Translations under genes and position numbers: made by a program
The notes under the pieces: model-generated
The model's input: the letters and a program-made list of their open reading frames with translations, nothing else
The model's database searches: none
Told to the model about the DNA's origin: nothing
Source: Geobacillus icigianus
GTDB taxonomy: Bacteria; Bacillota; Bacilli; Bacillales; Anoxybacillaceae
Length of the DNA: 64,000 bases
Assembly (NCBI RefSeq): GCF_000750005.1
Contig: NZ_JPYA01000049.1
Location: forward strand, 38,923-102,922
Reading direction: 5' to 3'
In this document: positions 35,813 through 44,919 of the stretch, one piece after another
How positions within the stretch are numbered: position 1 is the first letter of the stretch
How the letters are laid out: every line of letters begins with the position of its first letter

Positions 35813-36013
35813 CGTTTCCTCCCCTTTCGTCATGGCTTTCATGTTCCATTATATCGAAATGGGGTTATTGTTTCGAATCCCTAATGAATAGCTTGCCTTT
35901 TTTCTGCCGGGACCGCCCCACCGTGGTTTTCTTTCTGGCCACACTGCACACGATAGAAGGAAAACGCGGCCAGCAAATAGAATATCACATTAACGGCTCT
36001 TCGCGAACCGCTC

Positions 36014-36402
36014 CTAGGAGGCTGGTGATTTCGTGCAAAATGCTACTGATTCCATCTGTTTCTCAATTAGGGAAACCTAGCAGAACCAGCTTTCTTTTCT
36101 GAATGAAAATGCCACCGATTCGTGTGCGACAGCGGTTTTTCACCGCTCCTCTAGGAGGCTGGTGATTGACTCGCCTTTCTCCAGCAGAAAAACTCGTGGC
36201 ATCGGTCCTGCTTTTCACCCGTTCCCCCATTGATGAAGGGAATCGTCGGTTTTTTACCCCGCTTCCAAAAATATGGTAAAAACAGTTGTTTCTCTTGAGC
36301 AATGGGGAGCGTGTGAAAGACGCTGCTGATGCGACAAGGCTTATCCATTTGAGAAACGGGTTTGAGAAGCGGCTTGCTTCCTCAAAATCATCGGCCTCCT
36401 AG
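36014..36402. repeat. CTAG-bounded intergenic repeat, triple unit (X-Y-Y)
   Basis: Reversed X unit (36014-36154, 141 bp), forward Y unit (36151 to about 36268) and reversed Y unit (about 36266-36402) in a row, with CTAG at 36014, 36151 and 36399. The outermost ends are inverted (CTAGGAGGCTGGTGATTT at left, AAATCATCGGCCTCCTAG at right). It fills most of the gap from pepA to the next gene; nothing else is evident in 35813-36497. Confidence 0.85.
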
Positions 36403-36497
36403 GCGGGCCTGAATCCAACGGCCTTTTCCGAGGAGGAAAAGCGCAATGGATGAGGGTGAAACGCGCCGCCCCAGCATTTCCAAGGAGGAACAACGCC

Positions 36498-37307
36498 ATG
36501 AATATTGTCTCCCTTTGCCCAAGCAACACGGAATTGCTCGCTTACCTTGGCCGGCTCGATGACGTCATCGCCGTCGACCAATCGTCCGATTGGCCCCCGG
36601 AGGTCAGGCGGCTGCCGAACGTCGGGCCGGATTTGCGCATTGACATCGATCAAGTCGAAGCGCTGAAACCGGACCTTGTCGTCGCTTCGCTGAGCGTTCC
36701 CGGGATGGAGCGCAACATCGAGGAACTCGCGCGCCGCCGGCTGCCCCATCTCGTTCTGGCGCCGAATACGCTCGATGACATCGCCTCCGACCTTCTTACG
36801 TTAGGTGAAGCCATTGGTGAAACGCAAAAAGCGGCTGATCTCGTCCGCCGGTATCGCGAGTTTCTCGCTGAGTACCGCGAACGAGCCGCCGCGGCCGAAC
36901 CGGTCCGCCTGTATTGGGAATGGTGGCCGCGGCCGATTTTTACGCCCGGCGGCGGCAACTGGCTGAGCGAGCTCAGCGAACTCGCCGGCGGGCGCAACGT
37001 GTTTGCCGACTGCCCGCAGGCGAGCATTCAGACGGAATGGGACGAAGTCGTCGCCCGCAATCCAGCGCACATATTGCTCGTCTGGGTGGGGGTGCAGACA
37101 AAAAAAATGAGGCCCAGCGCGGTCACGCAGCGCCCAAAGGCCAACGAAACGGACGCCGTCCGAAACGGGCGCATCCATCTTCTTGAAGAAGCGCTCTATT
37201 GCCGGCCGTCGCCGCGCTTGCTAGTCGGATTAAAAAAATTAGCGCCGCGTTTGCATCCGTCGCTCTTTCCTCCCGCCGACGACAGCGACCCGCTCCTCGG
37301 GCGCTGA
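36498..37307 (+). CDS. Cobalamin-binding-like protein without signal peptide
   Basis: 269 residues with the BtuF/helical-backbone metal-receptor fold: MNIVSLCPSNTELLAYLG at the start, GPDLRIDIDQVEALKPDLVV near 40, YWEWWPRPIFTPGGGNWLSE near 135 and TEWDEVVARNPAHILL near 175. Unlike transporter-linked relatives it begins directly with the fold; no signal or lipobox exists upstream of the ATG, which lies nine bases after AAGGAGG. No ABC permease or ATPase is adjacent. A cytosolic corrinoid or metal-binding role is possible; the function is open. Confidence 0.8.
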   Translation: MNIVSLCPSNTELLAYLGRLDDVIAVDQSSDWPPEVRRLPNVGPDLRIDIDQVEALKPDLVVASLSVPGMERNIEELARRRLPHLVLAPNTLDDIASDLLTLGEAIGETQKAADLVRRYREFLAEYRERAAAAEPVRLYWEWWPRPIFTPGGGNWLSELSELAGGRNVFADCPQASIQTEWDEVVARNPAHILLVWVGVQTKKMRPSAVTQRPKANETDAVRNGRIHLLEEALYCRPSPRLLVGLKKLAPRLHPSLFPPADDSDPLLGR

Positions 37308-37369
37308 CAGGCGGGGGGCCTGCCAATGATTCGATTGTCCGCCCCACCGCGCAGTCCATCGATGCCTGC

Positions 37370-38008
37370 TTAGCTTTTCGACTGCAAATATTGCTGGCGA
37401 AACACTTGCATCGTTTCATCTTCGTTGAGCCGCTTCAACTCTTCCTCCGACAAGGTGCCGTCCCCTTTTTGCACCACATAGACGTGAACTTTCCTTTTTC
37501 CCCAATATTTATAGACATCTTCGACGGTTTCGTAATATAAGTCGATGCGATTCCCTTTGATCGCCCCGCCTTTATCGGCCACGACGCCGAAGCCGTAGCC
37601 GGGAATAAACAAAATCGTGCCGATCGGGAAAACGCTTAAATCCGCGGCAATCGTCGAGTAAAGGTCGCGTTTGACGCGGACGCCGGAGTATGTAATGCCA
37701 TACTCAGGATGATCGGGCGTTTTGCCGGTTGACTCGGCACCAGCTGTGTAGCCGGTCGCGATCACTTCCACGGACGGATATTTTGACCAATCAAAATGGT
37801 CTTCGAGGCGTGGCGGGGAGTGCTGACTGTTTTTCGCGCGCTCCTTCAGTTCCCAAACAGGCGGGCGACCCACCGAGAAAACGTTTGGAAAGGAATGGAG
37901 AACCGTTTTCGCCTCAACCCCTGAAACGGATTGAAACGTTGCGGTCAACGCGGCAAGAAACAAGAGCGTCATCGCGGACCGGCGCACAAACTGCCTAAAC
38001 CTATTCAA
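37370..38008 (-). CDS. yuiC: 3D-domain cell-wall protein YuiC
   Basis: 212-residue exported protein with an N-terminal signal segment ([22 protein letters not shown]) and a C-terminal 3D domain named for three conserved aspartates. The domain runs from [10 protein letters not shown] through [11 protein letters not shown] to [17 protein letters not shown]. This is the lytic transglycosylase-like fold shared with Sps/RpfB proteins; B. subtilis YuiC is a muralytic enzyme. I chose TTG at 38008, nine bases after GAGGAG; another TTG three codons earlier abuts the site. Order yuiA-yuiB-yuiC matches B. subtilis. Confidence 0.88.
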   Translation of the reverse strand: MNRFRQFVRRSAMTLLFLAALTATFQSVSGVEAKTVLHSFPNVFSVGRPPVWELKERAKNSQHSPPRLEDHFDWSKYPSVEVIATGYTAGAESTGKTPDHPEYGITYSGVRVKRDLYSTIAADLSVFPIGTILFIPGYGFGVVADKGGAIKGNRIDLYYETVEDVYKYWGKRKVHVYVVQKGDGTLSEEELKRLNEDETMQVFRQQYLQSKS

Positions 38009-38061
38009 TGCTCTCAACTCCTCTCACACCTCTATTTATCTCCATCCGAAATCGAAATATT

Positions 38062-38098
38062 CATTGGCAGCGAAAGCGGTTTTTCACCGGCCTTCTAG
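38062..38098 (-). repeat. Fragment of X-type intergenic repeat
   Basis: GCGGTTTTTCACCGGCCTTC plus TAG is the terminal part of a reversed X unit, ending in CTAG. The rest of the 38009-38324 gap between yuiC and yuiB has no gene I can support. Confidence 0.6.
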
Positions 38099-38324
38099 GC
38101 AAAATGCCATTGCGCAGTACCGGCCATAGCAAGAAAGCCGGCCAACAGCAGGCGGCCGACTTGAACGCTTCTCGAGTTTCCAAGCACAAAAAAATGGCCG
38201 TCGCCAGCCGCTGCAAAACGGCGCGAACAGCCAAACCGACACCGCACCCGTTCCCGCGTGCGGAAATCCGTTCCCTTTTCCCGATGGGAAGCTGAAACCG
38301 GCACGCCCACAAGGCGGCCGGTCG

Positions 38325-38648
38325 TCAAAACATCCGGTATCCTTTCGCTCGCAGCGTGCGAATCGCCCATCCGGCGCAAAGAGCGCCGGCGAATCCGCTC
38401 GCCAAAATCAAGACGTCGGCCGCCGCCAACGAAGCGGCTTTGCGCCCGAGCGCGGCAAACGCCGCCGCCGGCGCGGTGAAATAGCGCGTCCATGGCACAT
38501 CGTCAATGATGAGCGCAGCGATCACCGGAAAGCATACGGCGACAATCCACGTCATCCGCAACACCATATTGAGCAAAAAACTAATGCCGAAAAACAAGAC
38601 AAAAAATAAAAGCATGGAAATTAAGACAAGGGGCAAACTCATCTGCAT
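38325..38648 (-). CDS. yuiB: YuiB-like membrane protein
   Basis: 107 residues with three hydrophobic segments (about 3-28, 32-48, 78-98), a small integral membrane protein of unknown function. The N-terminus QMSLPLVLISMLLFFVLFFG and the position between yuiA and yuiC match B. subtilis YuiB. The start is ATG at 38648 after GGGAGG; a second ATG two codons later is possible. The longer open frame upstream overlaps yuiA and is not used. Confidence 0.8.
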   Translation of the reverse strand: MQMSLPLVLISMLLFFVLFFGISFLLNMVLRMTWIVAVCFPVIAALIIDDVPWTRYFTAPAAAFAALGRKAASLAAADVLILASGFAGALCAGWAIRTLRAKGYRMF

Positions 38649-38704
38649 CCGCCCTCTACCTCCCTTACACCCTTTTTCAGTGTACTGGATGGGCGGATGC
38701 CAAG

Positions 38705-38833
38705 TCAACGCCTGTTCTCTCCCTCTTTCTCGCTTCCTGTCCCTTGGCAGCAGTAGCACGTTTCCGAACCGCCAAGCAGCAACTGCACGTACCCGTGCCC
38801 ATCACAATAAGGGCAAGCTGTCCTCGTCATCAT
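38705..38833 (-). CDS. yuiA: YuiA-like small zinc-knuckle protein
   Basis: 42 residues with two DnaJ-type Cys repeats, CPYCDGHGYV and CYCCQGTG, separated by QLLLGGSET, so it likely binds one zinc. This is the B. subtilis YuiA layout. ATG at 38833 lies seven bases after GGAGGGG. It is the first gene of the yuiA-yuiB pair, 56 bp apart. The longer upstream extension lacks a ribosome site. Confidence 0.85.
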   Translation of the reverse strand: MMTRTACPYCDGHGYVQLLLGGSETCYCCQGTGSEKEGENRR

Positions 38834-38956
38834 CGATGTTCCCCTCCATTTCGTTTTTATTAACATATCAAAATTTTCTGTAAAAATAAACGGCGGTTTT
38901 TCGCCGTTTCGCTTCATGTAAACGGATACATCGATGACTTGCTTTCATTTTCTTCG

Positions 38957-39460
38957 TCATTCTTTCCCTTTCAGCGATTCAAAGTAGAGCCGATACTTCG
39001 TGTACCCGAACGGATCGCCCGGGTTGAGACCATTGTGCGGCGGCAGGAACGCGAGCGGCTCAAGCGCGAGCAAATACCGAATCAGGCCGGAAGTGTCACG
39101 GTCGGCCTGAAGCGCGGCTCTGCTCAAGAAAGCAGCCGCATCCAGCTCTTCGGTCTGCACGATGATGCGCTCCGATCGCGGCCGGAGCAAAAAAATCGCC
39201 ATGTTGTCGCTGATGTTTCCGTTGATGACGCCGGTGCGCACACCAAGCAGCGCGACGGGTTCCGAGCGGATTCCCGTTTCTTCCCACACTTCGCGAACAG
39301 CCGTTTCATCGAGCATCTCCCCCGGTTGCACAAAGCCGGCCGGCAGCGACCATTTTCCTTTCAGCCCGCTGTATTTTTTCTTGACGACGAGCCATTCCCC
39401 CGCTTCATTGATGACCAAGCCCGCTGCGGCGATCCAAACGTTTCCGCGTTTGCTGTCCAT
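38957..39460 (-). CDS. Nudix hydrolase
   Basis: 167 residues with a complete Nudix box, GFVQPGEMLDETAVREVWEETGI (about residues 42-64, G-x5-E-x7-REVWEETGI), so it should hydrolyse a nucleoside diphosphate linked to another moiety. The substrate is unknown. The start is ATG at 39460 behind AAAGGA; an ATG three codons upstream overlaps the site. It is separate from the yuiA gene by about 120 bp. Confidence 0.88.
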   Translation of the reverse strand: MDSKRGNVWIAAAGLVINEAGEWLVVKKKYSGLKGKWSLPAGFVQPGEMLDETAVREVWEETGIRSEPVALLGVRTGVINGNISDNMAIFLLRPRSERIIVQTEELDAAAFLSRAALQADRDTSGLIRYLLALEPLAFLPPHNGLNPGDPFGYTKYRLYFESLKGKE

Positions 39461-39540
39461 CGTTCTCATCCTTTTGTTTCATGATCGTTGTTTACGTTGG
39501 TAGTTCGACAGCCAGACGGCGAATCCCTGTTTTTGGCGCA

Positions 39541-39652
39541 CAAAAAAGGCGATCTTCCCCTCAAGAAAGACCGAACTCGTGTGGCAGAGAAACGGCTGGT
39601 GCGTCTATCGCGATGAGGGGAGTGTCCCAGTCCTTTTGGAACACTCCCCTCA
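39541..39652. repeat. Hairpin-containing repeat (family 2)
   Basis: Single copy, with AAAAAAGGCGATCTTCCCCTC, AGAAAGACCGAACTCGTGTGG and an 11-bp terminal stem GAGGGGAGTGT / ACACTCCCCTC at 39615-39651. It lies between the ndh stop and the Nudix gene and probably terminates ndh. The rest of 39461-39790 shows nothing else. Confidence 0.7.
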
Positions 39653-39790
39653 CTCCCGCAAAACCGCTGCCATCGATCGGGCCGATGTCAGCGAGTCGCC
39701 TCGCCATCTTTAACGGTTGCCAGCGCCGCGCAGCCGCCGAGCTTGCCGCTAGGCAGCTTAGCCAATGTCGCACCGCTCCCGCCAACCGTT

Positions 39791-41005
39791 TTAGAAAAAT
39801 TTAAATTTCCCTTTTTTCATCACGAGCGACGAACCGCCGATCAAATACAGGGCGCGGTTGTCGATCACTTTTTTCATGAAGCTTGCTTTCGTTCCCCACA
39901 GCTTTTTGCCGAAGACGACGCCGATGGCATCATCATGGCCGAGCGAACAGACGGTTCCTTTAATGTCAGGCTTGAACGGCTCGAGCTCTCCTTGCCCGCG
40001 GATGAGCACCGCCAAGTTTTTCGCGCACAGCGCGCCCTCCTGCATGGCGATCTGCGCCGTCGGCGGATACGGGCGGTTCGTTTCCTCATCGATGACGAGC
40101 GAACAGTCGCCGACGACAAAAATGTCTTCATGGCCTGGGACGCGCAAATATGGGTCAACCTTCACGCGCGCCCGCGCCGCTTCAAAGCCGGACTCCTCAA
40201 TGACGCGGCTGCCGCGCACGCCAGCGGCCCAAATGACCGTGCCGGCTTTGATTTCTTCGACATCATCACCCTTGGCGACGATGATGCCATCCGGCGTGCA
40301 TTCTTTGATGGCCGTGCCGATTTTGAATTCGACGCCTTTGCGTTCAAGCTGGCTGACCGCGTACTCGACGAGCTCCGGATCAAAGCCCGGCAGCGCGGTC
40401 GGCGCCGCCTCGACGCAAATGATGCGCACTTTGTGCGGGTCGATGTCATACTCCCGGCACAGCTCCGGCATCCGGTTGGCGAGCTCGCCTAAAAATTCGA
40501 TGCCCGTAAACCCAGCGCCGCCGACAACAATCGTGAGCCGCTCCGGTTTTTTGTCCTCTTCGGTATTGTACGTCGCAAACTGGTATTCGATATGCTCGCG
40601 GATTTGCCGCGCGGCATCGACATTGGCGATCGAAAACGCGTATTCTTTCAATCCTTTGATCCCAAACGTTTCCGATTCAAAGCCAAGAGCGATGACAAGG
40701 TAATCGTATGTCAATTCCCCGTCTGCTAGCAGCACTTTTTTCTCATCCGGAACGATTTGAGTGACCGTCGCTTGAACAAACTTCACTTTGTTCCGATCGA
40801 TGACATCACGGATCGGATAGCGGACGCGGTCGTGATGCAACGTTCCCGCTGACGCCTCATGAAGCCATGTCGTCTCATAGTGGTAGTCATGTTTGTTGAC
40901 GAGCGTAATGTTCGCCTCATTCACCCCGATCAGCTTTTGCAGACGAACCGTCGTCATCAGCCCACCGTAGCCCGCGCCTAAAATGACAACGTTTGGTTTT
41001 CTCAC
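39791..41005 (-). CDS. ndh: Type II NADH dehydrogenase
   Basis: Non-proton-pumping NADH:menaquinone oxidoreductase at the inner membrane face, 404 residues. The FAD-binding [13 protein letters not shown] sits at the N-terminus, NADH-binding [16 protein letters not shown] near 165, and the second FAD motif [11 protein letters not shown] near 300. The C-terminus has a hydrophobic, basic patch for membrane contact. GTG at 41005 is preceded by GGGTGG at a long spacing. Counterpart of B. subtilis YumB; yumC lies upstream and divergent. A Rex box in the shared region suggests NADH-responsive control. Confidence 0.9.
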   Translation of the reverse strand: MRKPNVVILGAGYGGLMTTVRLQKLIGVNEANITLVNKHDYHYETTWLHEASAGTLHHDRVRYPIRDVIDRNKVKFVQATVTQIVPDEKKVLLADGELTYDYLVIALGFESETFGIKGLKEYAFSIANVDAARQIREHIEYQFATYNTEEDKKPERLTIVVGGAGFTGIEFLGELANRMPELCREYDIDPHKVRIICVEAAPTALPGFDPELVEYAVSQLERKGVEFKIGTAIKECTPDGIIVAKGDDVEEIKAGTVIWAAGVRGSRVIEESGFEAARARVKVDPYLRVPGHEDIFVVGDCSLVIDEETNRPYPPTAQIAMQEGALCAKNLAVLIRGQGELEPFKPDIKGTVCSLGHDDAIGVVFGKKLWGTKASFMKKVIDNRALYLIGGSSLVMKKGKFKFF

Positions 41006-41074
41006 TTGAATCACTTCCACCCTTTTTCGTTTTTTATAGCTTTTGCTGCCGTCCCCGTTTTTATCGCACAAAGT

Positions 41075-41092
41075 TTGTGAAAAAGTTCACGA
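41075..41092. promoter_or_regulatory. Rex-box upstream of ndh
   Basis: TTGTGAAAAAGTTCACGA matches the TTGTGAA-n4-TTCACAA consensus with one mismatch, 70-90 bp upstream of the ndh start. Confidence 0.7.
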
Positions 41093-41252
41093 TAACGGAC
41101 AAAAAAATGTCGAGGGACTGTCACAAAAAATTAACAATCTGTCCACCAACCATATTAGTCCTTTTTCCCCCCCATTTCAAGTGTTTTTTGCGGCAAGACG
41201 GAAAAATTCACCGCTGCCCTTCCGCAGCCAACAGACGGTGGGCGTCATCTTT

Positions 41253-41281
41253 TGCCCATGCTGACATAAGATGCTAAAATA
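41253..41281 (+). promoter_or_regulatory. yumC promoter
   Basis: TTGCCC (41253-41258), 17-bp spacer, TAAAAT (41276-41281) with an extended TGC before it. Confidence 0.65.
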
Positions 41282-41459
41282 AGAAGGGAAGAAAAATCAA
41301 GCTTTGCTGGAAGCGAAACCGAAAACGGCAGCGCCGCCTAGGCGGTTCGCAGCCGACCGCGGCGCGGAACGGAAACGCTCCTGAAACAGGTGGAGAGCAG
41401 GAGCCGCGGTGCGAAAAAGAGAAACGGATCATTTCATCACAATCAAAGGAGGTATGGCA

Positions 41460-42452
41460 GTGAAGGAAGATCGTACTCTTTATGATGTCACGATCATCGG
41501 CGGCGGGCCGACCGGCATGTTTGCCGCGTTTTATGGCGGCTTGCGGCAAATGAAGGTCAAAATCATCGAAAGCCTTCCTCAGCTCGGCGGGCAGCTTTCC
41601 GCGTTGTATCCGGAAAAATACATATACGATGTCGCCGGATTCCCGAAAGTGCGCGCCCAAGAGCTGGTCAATCAGCTGAAAAAGCAACTGGAGCTGTTTT
41701 CACCAACCGTCTGCCTGAACGAATCGGTCGATGTGCTTGAAAAGCAGGAAGACGGAACGTTCAAACTCATCACCAATGAACAAATCCACTATTCGAAAAC
41801 GGTGATCATCACCGCTGGAAACGGCGCCTTTCAGCCGCGGCGGCTGGAAATCGAAACCGCTTCCCGTTATGAAGGGAAAAACTTGCATTACTTTATCAAC
41901 GATTTGGAGCAGTTTTCCGGAAAACGGGTGCTTGTCTGCGGCGGCGGCGACTCGGCGGTCGACTGGTCGCTGATGCTCGAACCGATCGCGGCCAGCGTCA
42001 CGATCGTGCACCGCCGTGACAAGTTCCGCGCCCATGAGCACAGCGTCGAACAGCTTATGAAATCGGCCGTGCGTGTGAAGACACCGTTCGTGCCAGTGGA
42101 ACTGATCGGTGACGAACATGCCATCCACCAAGTCGTGCTTGAGCACGCCAAAGACGGAACGAAAGAAACGGTCGATGTGGACGCCGTTATTGTCAACTAT
42201 GGCTTCATTTCCTCGCTTGGGCCGATCAAAGATTGGGGATTGGAAATCGAGAAGCATTCGATCAAAGTGAATTCCCGCATGGAAACGAACATCCCGGGCG
42301 TCTATGCCGCCGGCGATATTTGCACGTACGACGGAAAAATCAAGCTGATCGCCTGCGGCTTCGGTGAAGCGCCGATCGCCATCAGCAGCGCCAAAACGTA
42401 CATCGATCCGACAGCGCGGATGCAGCCGGCGCACTCGACCTCACTCTTTTAG
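41460..42452 (+). CDS. yumC: Ferredoxin/flavodoxin-NADP+ reductase (YumC type)
   Basis: Thioredoxin-reductase-like ferredoxin-NADP+ reductase, 330 residues, passing electrons between NADPH and ferredoxin or flavodoxin. FAD-binding [14 protein letters not shown] near residue 16, [15 protein letters not shown] near 57, NADP-binding [10 protein letters not shown] near 160, and the C-terminal FAD contact [13 protein letters not shown]. It lacks the CxxC of thioredoxin reductases, as expected. GTG at 41460 follows AAAGGAGG. It is very close in sequence to my memory of B. subtilis YumC. A repeat with a terminator hairpin follows. Confidence 0.93.
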   Translation: MKEDRTLYDVTIIGGGPTGMFAAFYGGLRQMKVKIIESLPQLGGQLSALYPEKYIYDVAGFPKVRAQELVNQLKKQLELFSPTVCLNESVDVLEKQEDGTFKLITNEQIHYSKTVIITAGNGAFQPRRLEIETASRYEGKNLHYFINDLEQFSGKRVLVCGGGDSAVDWSLMLEPIAASVTIVHRRDKFRAHEHSVEQLMKSAVRVKTPFVPVELIGDEHAIHQVVLEHAKDGTKETVDVDAVIVNYGFISSLGPIKDWGLEIEKHSIKVNSRMETNIPGVYAAGDICTYDGKIKLIACGFGEAPIAISSAKTYIDPTARMQPAHSTSLF

Positions 42453-42483
42453 TTTCGTTGTGTGCCGCGCTTCAGTGCGACCA

Positions 42484-42622
42484 TGACACGACAAAGCGAG
42501 ACAGACCCAAAAAGGGGTCTGCCTTCAAGATCGGCACAACCGATCGTGCGGCAGAAGCAGCCAGCACGTATATAAGCAACGAAAGAGGGGATCCCGATCC
42601 TTTTGGGACACCCTCTTTCTCA
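42484..42622. repeat. Hairpin-containing repeat (family 2)
   Basis: Single copy: GACCCAAAAAGGGGTCT stem, then GGCACAACCGATCGTGCGG, GCCAGCACGTATATAAGCAA, and a terminal stem GAAAGAGGG / CCCTCTTTC (42581-42619). It lies between the convergent stops of yumC and the lapA-like gene and likely terminates both. Confidence 0.75.
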
Positions 42623-42646
42623 TTTTGGCGGCGCCGTCTGTTCGCT

Positions 42647-42958
42647 TTACATCGTTTCATCGCCAGACAGCGATACCGATGACGGCTGCTGTTCATGTTC
42701 GGCTAGCCGAGCGGCCAGCGCTTCGTTTTCCTTGAGCGCTGCTTTCAGCTGTCGCTGCAGGCTGAACAGGCGAACCCAGCCCAACATAGCGACGACTAAA
42801 GCGCCGAGAACCGCGGAGCCAAAAATGACGATGATCAGCGGCAGACGTGTTTCTCCAACCAAATAACGGATGGTCACTTTGTCAACGTTGGCCACCGCGA
42901 GCAGGGCGACGATCAGCGCCAACAAGAGGGCCAACACTACATTCACTTGCCCTTTCAC
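42647..42958 (-). CDS. LapA-domain (DUF1049) membrane protein
   Basis: 103 residues: two hydrophobic helices (about 6-24 and 42-62) with the RYLVGETRLPLIIVIFGSA motif of the LapA/DUF1049 family between them, then a charged coiled-coil-like tail (LQRQLKAALKENEALAARL). Function in Gram-positives is unknown. GTG at 42958 lies seven bases after GGAGGGG. It lies downstream of yutM on the same strand, 48 bp apart. Confidence 0.83.
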   Translation of the reverse strand: MKGQVNVVLALLLALIVALLAVANVDKVTIRYLVGETRLPLIIVIFGSAVLGALVVAMLGWVRLFSLQRQLKAALKENEALAARLAEHEQQPSSVSLSGDETM

Positions 42959-43006
42959 TCGCCTTCCCCTCCCTTTCTCCGGGTTTGTCCGCCGCGGTTT
43001 CCGCGG

Positions 43007-43372
43007 TCAGCACTGCTCCGGCGTGCCGGCGTTCGTTGCCGTGCGGAACGACGAACCGCAGCCGCACGTCGCGATGGCGTTCGGGTTATGGATCGTAAAT
43101 CCGCCGCCAAGCAGCGACTGTTTGTAATCAATGACCGTGCCGCGCAAAATTGGCGCGCTATCGCGGTCGACCAACATTTTAATGCCGTGCTGTTCAAATT
43201 CGACGTCGTCCGCGCGCCGCTCATGCTCAAAGCCCATGCCGTACGACAGCCCGCTGCAGCCACCGCCGTGAACCCCTACGCGCAAATAGGCGTTTTCCTC
43301 TTCCTGCTCCTTCATCATGTCCTTAATTTGAAACGCTGCCGCTTCCGTCAGCGTGACAATGGCTTCCGCCAT
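43007..43372 (-). CDS. yutM: A-type Fe-S carrier (HesB/IscA family)
   Basis: Iron-sulfur cluster assembly or carrier protein, 121 residues. The three conserved cysteines are C39 (GGGCSGLSYGM) and C103/C105 (TCGCGSSF), the A-type signature. ATG at 43372 follows AAGGAGG. It is separate from dapF but in the same cluster as the NifU-like yutI, which supports an Fe-S role. The B. subtilis equivalent is YutM. Confidence 0.92.
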   Translation of the reverse strand: MAEAIVTLTEAAAFQIKDMMKEQEEENAYLRVGVHGGGCSGLSYGMGFEHERRADDVEFEQHGIKMLVDRDSAPILRGTVIDYKQSLLGGGFTIHNPNAIATCGCGSSFRTATNAGTPEQC

Positions 43373-43503
43373 CTCGATCCCTCCTTCACTATCAGGTCAA
43401 GCGAGGCAGGCGACCCGCGTTCGGGAAAGCTACCCCAACCGGGCGACTCAACGCTCACCGACCTTCCGCTTACTGTTATTATACCGTTTTCCAGCACAAA
43501 TGC

Positions 43504-44376
43504 TCAACCGTTCTGCCCGCCCCGGTCATAGTACACCCCTGTGCACACCGTTTCGGCTGGGCCGGTCATGCGCACGCGCCCGTCCCATCCCCAAGTGATC
43601 ACCAAATCGCCGCCGGCCAAATGGACGACCGTTTCCACTCCGCGCGCCGTCTTCCCGTTGAGCACAGAAGCGACGACAGCCGCGCACGCGCCCGTCCCGC
43701 ACGCCTGCGTCACGCCGGAACCGCGCTCCCACACACGGAAGTGAAGCTCACGATCACTCACGACTTCAACAAATTCGACGTTCACTCCTTCGGGAAAACG
43801 CGGATCGCGTTCGACAAGCGGCCCCAGCGCCTCGACCGGCGCTTGGCGGATGTCATCAACATAAAAGACCGCGTGTGGATTGCCCATCGAGACGGCGGTG
43901 AGCGCGTACTCGCGGCCGCCGATGACAAACGGCTCAGCGACGACCTGTTCCGCCTCCGGTCCGATCATCGGTATGGCGCTCCGCTGCAGGCGCGGTTCGC
44001 CCATATCGACGGTGACGCTCACCACCTCGCCGTCTTGGACTGCCACTTCTGCTTCAACCAGCCCGGAAAGCGTTTCGATCAAAAAGCGGCGCTCCTTGAC
44101 AAGGCCATGCTCATACGCGTATTTTGCTACACAGCGCAAGCCGTTGCCACAATTTTTCCCTTCCGAACCGTCGCTGTTGAAAATCCGCATTTTGACCGGC
44201 GCCCGCTCCGCAGGACCAATGAGAATTAAGCCATCCGATCCAATGCCGGTGTGAACGTTCGAAACGCGGCGGGCGATCGCCGGCAGCTCGTCTTCCGGAA
44301 GCGTTTCGCGAAACAAATCAACGTAAATATAGCTGTTCCCTAATCCATGCATTTTCGTAAACGTAAACGACGGCAA
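43504..44376 (-). CDS. dapF: Diaminopimelate epimerase
   Basis: Converts LL- to meso-diaminopimelate for lysine and peptidoglycan, 290 residues. The two catalytic cysteines are in [10 protein letters not shown] (C76) and the late [10 protein letters not shown]. The N-terminal [13 protein letters not shown] and the GNPHAV motif fit the family. The start is TTG at 44376, seven bases after GGAGGG; the open frame extends 80 codons upstream without any ribosome site. Cytoplasmic. The gene order dapF-yuzB-yutJ follows B. subtilis. Confidence 0.93.
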   Translation of the reverse strand: MPSFTFTKMHGLGNSYIYVDLFRETLPEDELPAIARRVSNVHTGIGSDGLILIGPAERAPVKMRIFNSDGSEGKNCGNGLRCVAKYAYEHGLVKERRFLIETLSGLVEAEVAVQDGEVVSVTVDMGEPRLQRSAIPMIGPEAEQVVAEPFVIGGREYALTAVSMGNPHAVFYVDDIRQAPVEALGPLVERDPRFPEGVNVEFVEVVSDRELHFRVWERGSGVTQACGTGACAAVVASVLNGKTARGVETVVHLAGGDLVITWGWDGRVRMTGPAETVCTGVYYDRGGQNG

Positions 44377-44472
44377 TGTTCGTCCCTCCCGAAAAAGTCT
44401 GGAATTGGATGTATAAAAACAACGCCCCTTGGCCACAATGGAAGTATCCCCCGTTTTTTCATATACATTGAA

Positions 44473-44503
44473 GAGGATGCCGCCATTGGGCATCCTCCTT
44501 TTT
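44473..44503. terminator. Hairpin between yuzB and dapF
   Basis: GAGGATGCC / GGCATCCTC stem. The T run lies on the plus strand, while both flanking genes read minus, so its role as a terminator is uncertain. Confidence 0.4.
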
Positions 44504-44506
44504 TCG

Positions 44507-44752
44507 TTACAGCATCGGATGTTCTTCGAGATGCCGATAAATCTTTTCCACGAGTTCATCCGGCGTTTCGGCGCTGACAAACTCACCGTTGACGAGCGCA
44601 AACAGCGTTTCCGCACAGCGCGTGCAATAGCTTAGGCAACTGTATTCGATAATATCGAGATTCGGGTCTTTTTCAAGCTGTTCCATCGCCTCGTACGACC
44701 CGCTGGCTAAGTTGCTGATGCAAAATTCGATGATTGGCAAAACCATGCGCAT
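44507..44752 (-). CDS. yuzB: YuzB-like DUF1450 protein
   Basis: 81 residues, conserved Bacillaceae family of unknown function. [14 protein letters not shown] at the N-terminus, [21 protein letters not shown] in the middle and ALVNGEFV follow the family. The four cysteines, including CLSYCTRC, suggest metal or redox chemistry. ATG at 44752 follows GGAAGG; a second ATG two codons later is possible. It is divergent from yutJ. Confidence 0.88.
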   Translation of the reverse strand: MRMVLPIIEFCISNLASGSYEAMEQLEKDPNLDIIEYSCLSYCTRCAETLFALVNGEFVSAETPDELVEKIYRHLEEHPML

Positions 44753-44839
44753 GTTCACCTTCCTGTTTCCCATCGTAGCCGTTTTGCCGCGCGCCGTCAA
44801 TGAACATGCTTGTCGGGCAAGGAGTGGGCGGAAAAATTA

Positions 44840-44868
44840 TTGTTCTTTTGTCACAATTTCGTTATACT
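44840..44868 (+). promoter_or_regulatory. yutJ promoter
   Basis: TTGTTC (44840-44845), 17-bp spacer, TATACT (44863-44868). Confidence 0.65.
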
Positions 44869-44919
44869 TTTTTATGGCATAAGCGGCTTACGAAACTGGA
44901 CAAAAGGGGATTTTTAACC

